35,701 bases of DNA from Candidatus Rifleibacteriota bacterium. Lineage in GTDB: Bacteria > Riflebacteria > Ozemobacteria > Ozemobacterales > Ozemobacteraceae. The translations under genes were made by a program, and so were the position numbers. This document shows, piece by piece, positions 32,497 to 35,701 of the stretch (its first letter is position 1; the number at the start of each line of letters is the position of its first letter). The stretch lies in the NCBI GenBank assembly GCA_022704885.1, contig JAKJFO010000022.1, positions 1 through 35,701 on the forward strand. The letters are read 5' to 3'. The notes beneath the pieces are model-generated. The model had not been told where the DNA came from, made no database searches, and saw nothing but the letters and a program-made list of their open reading frames with translations.

Positions 32497-33573
32497 TCAG
32501 GGAACGGCGATCTGGGCGCGCAGTTTCTTCAATTCTTTGAATGCCTCATGGAACAGCTTGTCAGAGCGGGGAAGCAGCCTGATCGCTTCTTTGTAGTTGC
32601 GAATCGCCTTTTCTACCTTCGCCTGATCTCTGAGACGGTCAGCCCTGGTCTTGTAAAGTTTGCCGAGTTTGCGGCGAGAATCGACGAACTTGTCTTCGAA
32701 TACGTTCACGCCAGTGTAAGCCGGCGCAAAAGGATCGGTCACCGTGAAGGAAGAATACAGATCAAGAGCTTCTTCGTAGTCTTTAACAGCTTTTTCCCAG
32801 ACTTCGGGTGCTTCGAATTCTTCGGTTTCGACGAATTCGTCTTCTTTGAGATTCTGCTGAATGCGTTCTTTGAGCTGCTCAAGAAAAGCGTGATAAACAT
32901 TGTCGGAATTGTCGAGCAGAAGCTGAGCGCGCTTGAGAAAGCCCGATGCCTGGGCGAATTTGCCGGCATGGCAGGCCTTGTTGATTCTGGCGAGATAAGG
33001 TCTGATAATGCTGCGCCGGCACTCGGTCAGGCAGTTTTTGATATAGACAACGAACTTGTGGCTCTCAGGCATGCCAGCAGCCTTTTTCATGGCTTCCTGA
33101 TACTCTAGAATGGCTTCGCCAAAATTGCCGGAGCGCTTGAAATCATCGCCACGCTCAACGAACGGGTTAAGTTCAAGTCGCATCATGGCGTCGCGATGCT
33201 TGTTACGCGACTTGTCGAGCAATACCTTAACTTCTTCAAGAAAGGTGATATTGTCGTCCTTGGCAAGTCTGGTCGCTTCTTCAAGTTCGTCGATGGCAAG
33301 CTGCCAGACTTTGTTGCCCATGGCCGCCCGCCCCTTGTCGAGATGAACCGTTGCCAGATGATTGTTAACGTCTTCAATTCGGGCATTGATAGTTTTCTGC
33401 AGGTCTACCTGCTCGGCAGTCATAGGCGCATCAGGGTCGATTTCGCGAATCGAGTTGAATTCCTCAAGCGCCCTCAGATAGCATATCTTGGCTTCGCCCC
33501 ATTCACCGGCATTTCTGCGCGCATCACCGTCATTAACCTGCGCCTGGATTTCACGATATTTTTCACTGTTCAT
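32497..33573 (-). CDS. Cytoplasmic TPR-type helical repeat protein (358 aa)
   Basis: No signal peptide. Several helical repeats resemble TPRs (GDARRNAGEWGEAKICYLRAL at its start, KRSGNFGEAILEYQEAM, and VEKAIRNYKEAIRLLP near the end), with long charged helices between them. The ATG has AAGGAG at eight bases, a strong ribosome site placed just after the upstream TPR gene stop. It lies between a secreted TPR protein and a diguanylate cyclase, consistent with a scaffold linking signalling partners. No catalytic motif is visible. Confidence 0.8.
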   Translation of the reverse strand: MNSEKYREIQAQVNDGDARRNAGEWGEAKICYLRALEEFNSIREIDPDAPMTAEQVDLQKTINARIEDVNNHLATVHLDKGRAAMGNKVWQLAIDELEEATRLAKDDNITFLEEVKVLLDKSRNKHRDAMMRLELNPFVERGDDFKRSGNFGEAILEYQEAMKKAAGMPESHKFVVYIKNCLTECRRSIIRPYLARINKACHAGKFAQASGFLKRAQLLLDNSDNVYHAFLEQLKERIQQNLKEDEFVETEEFEAPEVWEKAVKDYEEALDLYSSFTVTDPFAPAYTGVNVFEDKFVDSRRKLGKLYKTRADRLRDQAKVEKAIRNYKEAIRLLPRSDKLFHEAFKELKKLRAQIAVP

Positions 33574-33585
33574 CTTAAGATCTCC

Positions 33586-35199
33586 TTAGTCTGCCTGTCT
33601 TTTACCGGCTGTTTTTTTCATACGTTGCGATGCGTTTTTCGCATCAAAAAAGTTAACTCCACGGCCTTCGCTTTCGCCAGCCTGCTCATAGGCTGTCGCG
33701 GCCTCTTCGTAGTTTTCAAGACGATAATGAATGTAACCCAGCAGAGAATTGGCATCTTCGTTGTTCGGGTCGAGCCTTATCATCTGCTTTATAGCCTTTT
33801 CAGCATTAGCAAAATCTTCGAGCTGTACATATACCAGCGACAGATCCCACCATATCTGGGGAGCCTGCTTATGCTTGCCGGAAAGACGTTTGAAGTCAAT
33901 CAGGGCAAGGTTATAGCGCCCGTCTTTCATCTTCTGGGATGCCGCGACGTATTCAGAATCAGCGGTAAGAGCTGCGTTAGCAGCTGTAATCGAAATGCCT
34001 GAACCGGAAACTGAAGTGTCGGCATCTTTTTTTTCGACTGCCGTTTTTTCATCAGCCGTCCCAAGATCGACCCGGCCACCGGCCTGAGAATATTCTACCA
34101 GAGCGCGCACCCGGGCACGGTATTCAGAAGTCGGAAAAGCCGCCAGAAACGCCTTGGCCCAGCCAATCACCGCTTCATGCACGCCGAGAATCGCACGTAA
34201 CCTGATCGCCTCGTAATAAGCCTTTTCGACAAGAGGCGAGGCTGGATGGCTGGTCAACAGCTGGTCGTAGGTCTTGCATGCCTCGAGCAGCTCACCAAAA
34301 GAAGCCGTGCAGTCGGCCAGTTCTAGAAGAACCTTGTCCATGCCGGGGCGGTCGGCACCATCTTTAAGACGGTCCTGCAGGCTCAAAATACGGGTGGCCA
34401 GTTCTTCTTTTCTGCTGCCTTCAGCACTTTCGACTTTCAGAACGCTGTTCAACAGTCTGGTTGTTTCGTTGCCAAGATTTACTGTTCCGGCGGCCGGGCG
34501 TGCCGGAGCCGGTTCGCGAATTCGCGCAGCTTTGGTGCTGGCGACAGCAGGAGCAGGCTCAACCGTTTCTGTCGCCGGTTCTACTACAGGTTCTTTGCGA
34601 ACGGAAGTTTCAGTCACAGGCCGTTTGACCTCGCCGGTCGAAACCGGTTCAGCCACCGCCTTGATTTCTGGTGCTGAGCTGGGTTTAATGGCAATCTCGT
34701 CTGTTTTTTCTGGAACATCCGGCATTTCGTCGGCTTCCATACGCAAACCCTCCGACTTGATAAAAGCCTGACCCAGTTCATAATAAGGGCTTGAGCGATG
34801 CTCACGCCTCATTCTGGCAAAAAGACTCTCGGCCCGGCTTCGGTTGCCAAGCGCCGATTCGGCCTGCATCAGTCGATAAAGAGCTTCAGCCTGTTCTTCA
34901 GAGCTGCTGACCGATTCGAGCAGGTCATTGAATGTACGCACCGCGTCACGGTAGCGCCCCGCCTCGATCTGACAGTCGCCCAGCATAAAACGCGCGAGAT
35001 TCATCTGAACCGTACTGGTAGTATTTTCAAGAGCGTATTCAAAGCTTGAAATAGCTTCAGCAAGGTTGCCGGCTGCTCGCTGCTTCAAAGCCGACGCCAT
35101 CAGATCGGTAGCCTTGCGTGAAGCAGATGCGGGACTTGCGCCAAGCAAAATCCCCGCTGTTATGAACATTATGGCAAAGAGCCGCTGCAAATATGCCAT
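33586..35199 (-). CDS. Secreted TPR-repeat protein with Pro/Val/Thr-rich linker (537 aa)
   Basis: A signal peptide ends near ASA (about residue 27). Two or three TPR units follow (AAGNLAEAISSFEYALE, GRYRDAVRTFNDLLE). A low-complexity Pro/Glu/Thr/Val segment covers about 160-235. Further repeats follow to the end, including the classic LRLDPNNEDANSLLGYIHYR-like unit near 490-520. The plan resembles periplasmic CpoB/YbgF-like and BamD-like scaffolds, but no specific match can be claimed. GGGGA precedes the ATG. It is 21 bases downstream of the Cache-like gene and 12 bases upstream of the cytoplasmic TPR gene. Confidence 0.82.
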   Translation of the reverse strand: MAYLQRLFAIMFITAGILLGASPASASRKATDLMASALKQRAAGNLAEAISSFEYALENTTSTVQMNLARFMLGDCQIEAGRYRDAVRTFNDLLESVSSSEEQAEALYRLMQAESALGNRSRAESLFARMRREHRSSPYYELGQAFIKSEGLRMEADEMPDVPEKTDEIAIKPSSAPEIKAVAEPVSTGEVKRPVTETSVRKEPVVEPATETVEPAPAVASTKAARIREPAPARPAAGTVNLGNETTRLLNSVLKVESAEGSRKEELATRILSLQDRLKDGADRPGMDKVLLELADCTASFGELLEACKTYDQLLTSHPASPLVEKAYYEAIRLRAILGVHEAVIGWAKAFLAAFPTSEYRARVRALVEYSQAGGRVDLGTADEKTAVEKKDADTSVSGSGISITAANAALTADSEYVAASQKMKDGRYNLALIDFKRLSGKHKQAPQIWWDLSLVYVQLEDFANAEKAIKQMIRLDPNNEDANSLLGYIHYRLENYEEAATAYEQAGESEGRGVNFFDAKNASQRMKKTAGKRQAD

Positions 35200-35220
35200 T
35201 TATATTCCCCGACCTGAAAA

Positions 35221-35701
35221 TTAGAATAAACGTACAACGCAACAGGATAAAGCATACATACCCGTAGCGGCAAGCAGAATTACTGAAAGCGTGAGAAGAA
35301 ATTGACTCTGCCTCGCAAACCCGCTCAAATTCTGCTCATAGCAGACATACCAGTCCGGGAGGTGCCTGACGTTACCATGCCTGACACTTCTGCCCGCCTG
35401 CAGTAGAAGTTTACCGTCATACCTGACAAAACGACTGGTGAAGCCGCGATCAGTCTCATTGACGAAAGATGGCAGCACGTTGCTCATATTCACCTGTCTC
35501 GCAACGACTTCGCGGTCAGCATGACCGATTACAACACCGCTGCGGTCAGAAAACATAAGCCTTATGTCAGTATGTTCAGCTGCCTTTTCCGCCGCCTGAC
35601 TTAAAAAATCAGCATCGACAAACGCTGTCAGACATGCTATCGGATTACGATTCTCATCGCGCACCGGCACAGCCACCCACCAGATCGAATGTCGACGTCT
35701 G
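35221..35701 (-). CDS. Cache-type periplasmic sensor, C-terminal end only; stops right after its last membrane segment
   Basis: The frame is open to the right edge; about 160 residues are visible. WWVAVPVRDENRNPIACLTA and FSDRSGVVIGHADREVV resemble the membrane-distal and membrane-proximal parts of a dCache/Cache_1 ligand-binding domain. A membrane segment (FLLTLSVILLAATGMYALSC) follows and the protein ends six residues later. Cache receptors normally continue into HAMP plus methyl-accepting, kinase or GGDEF outputs, none of which is present. The next genes encode two TPR proteins and a diguanylate cyclase. An in-frame GTG at 35676 could serve as a start only if the true N-terminus outside the window were ignored. 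Confidence 0.75.
   Translation of the reverse strand, partial: RRRHSIWWVAVPVRDENRNPIACLTAFVDADFLSQAAEKAAEHTDIRLMFSDRSGVVIGHADREVVARQVNMSNVLPSFVNETDRGFTSRFVRYDGKLLLQAGRSVRHGNVRHLPDWYVCYEQNLSGFARQSQFLLTLSVILLAATGMYALSCCVVRLF

Overview
The window comes from a diderm (two-membrane) bacterium of roughly even base composition. It carries an LptF/LptG-type lipopolysaccharide permease, predicted outer-membrane beta-barrels, a secretin-type STN domain, a lipoprotein and SLH-like domains. It also has spoVG-glmU-prs in the order known from Firmicutes. TPR scaffold proteins are abundant (five in 35 kb), as are GAF/HD-GYP/GGDEF signalling proteins, which suggests a deep-branching, environmentally responsive lineage. 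I cannot name the taxon from sequence alone. Coding density is high, many genes overlap by 1-20 bases, and I see no phage, transposase, CRISPR or integrase.

Layout. (a) 1-8453, minus strand: a tight seven-gene operon of lptF/G-like permease, argS, zinc-ribbon TPR protein, RsbW-like kinase, STAS anti-anti-sigma factor, tmk, and a membrane HAMP-GAF-GAF sensor cut by the left edge. A partner-switching module is thus embedded among essential genes. (b) 8454-10189: a cluster of degenerate GTGCC repeats, then a plus-strand protein fusing a J-like domain without HPD, TPRs and two cold-shock-like domains. (c) 10190-11480, minus: an ABC ATPase and an HD-family protein. (d) 11551-13829: a hexamer microsatellite, a terminator on the minus strand, a tiny ORF, a lipM-like gene, a secreted protein and spoVG. 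(e) 13902-19912, plus: tRNA-Gln with its own promoter and terminator, then glmU (lacking the acetyltransferase half), prs, TPR lipoprotein, small tail-anchored protein and radical SAM enzyme. (f) 19901-21997, minus: three overlapping envelope genes with SLH-like, AMIN/STN and CarboxypepD_reg-like domains. (g) 22142-24070, plus: a nucleotide-sugar dehydratase of the CapD/WbpM type. (h) 24159-28519, minus: a GAF-GAF-HD-GYP protein, a degenerate YmdB-like protein and an outer-membrane barrel. (i) 28648-30075, plus: a PAS-AAA+-Fis sigma-54 activator. (j) 30092-35701, minus: a probable operon of a Cache-type sensor without output domain, two TPR proteins and a CHASE2-GAF-GGDEF diguanylate cyclase.

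How the genes work together (inference): a cyclase and an HD-GYP protein can make and break cyclic di-GMP, with Cache, GAF, PAS and CHASE2 domains as inputs and TPR proteins as scaffolds. Envelope work is represented by LptF/G, the barrels, the SLH/AMIN cluster, nucleotide-sugar synthesis (GlmU, CapD) and SpoVG. The most unusual items are the J-like/TPR/cold-shock fusion, the YmdB homologue that has lost most metal ligands, the half-length GlmU, the orphan AMIN-STN protein between two SLH-like proteins, an interlocked pair of inverted repeats at 28551-28582, and several genes whose best promoter leaves almost no 5' leader.
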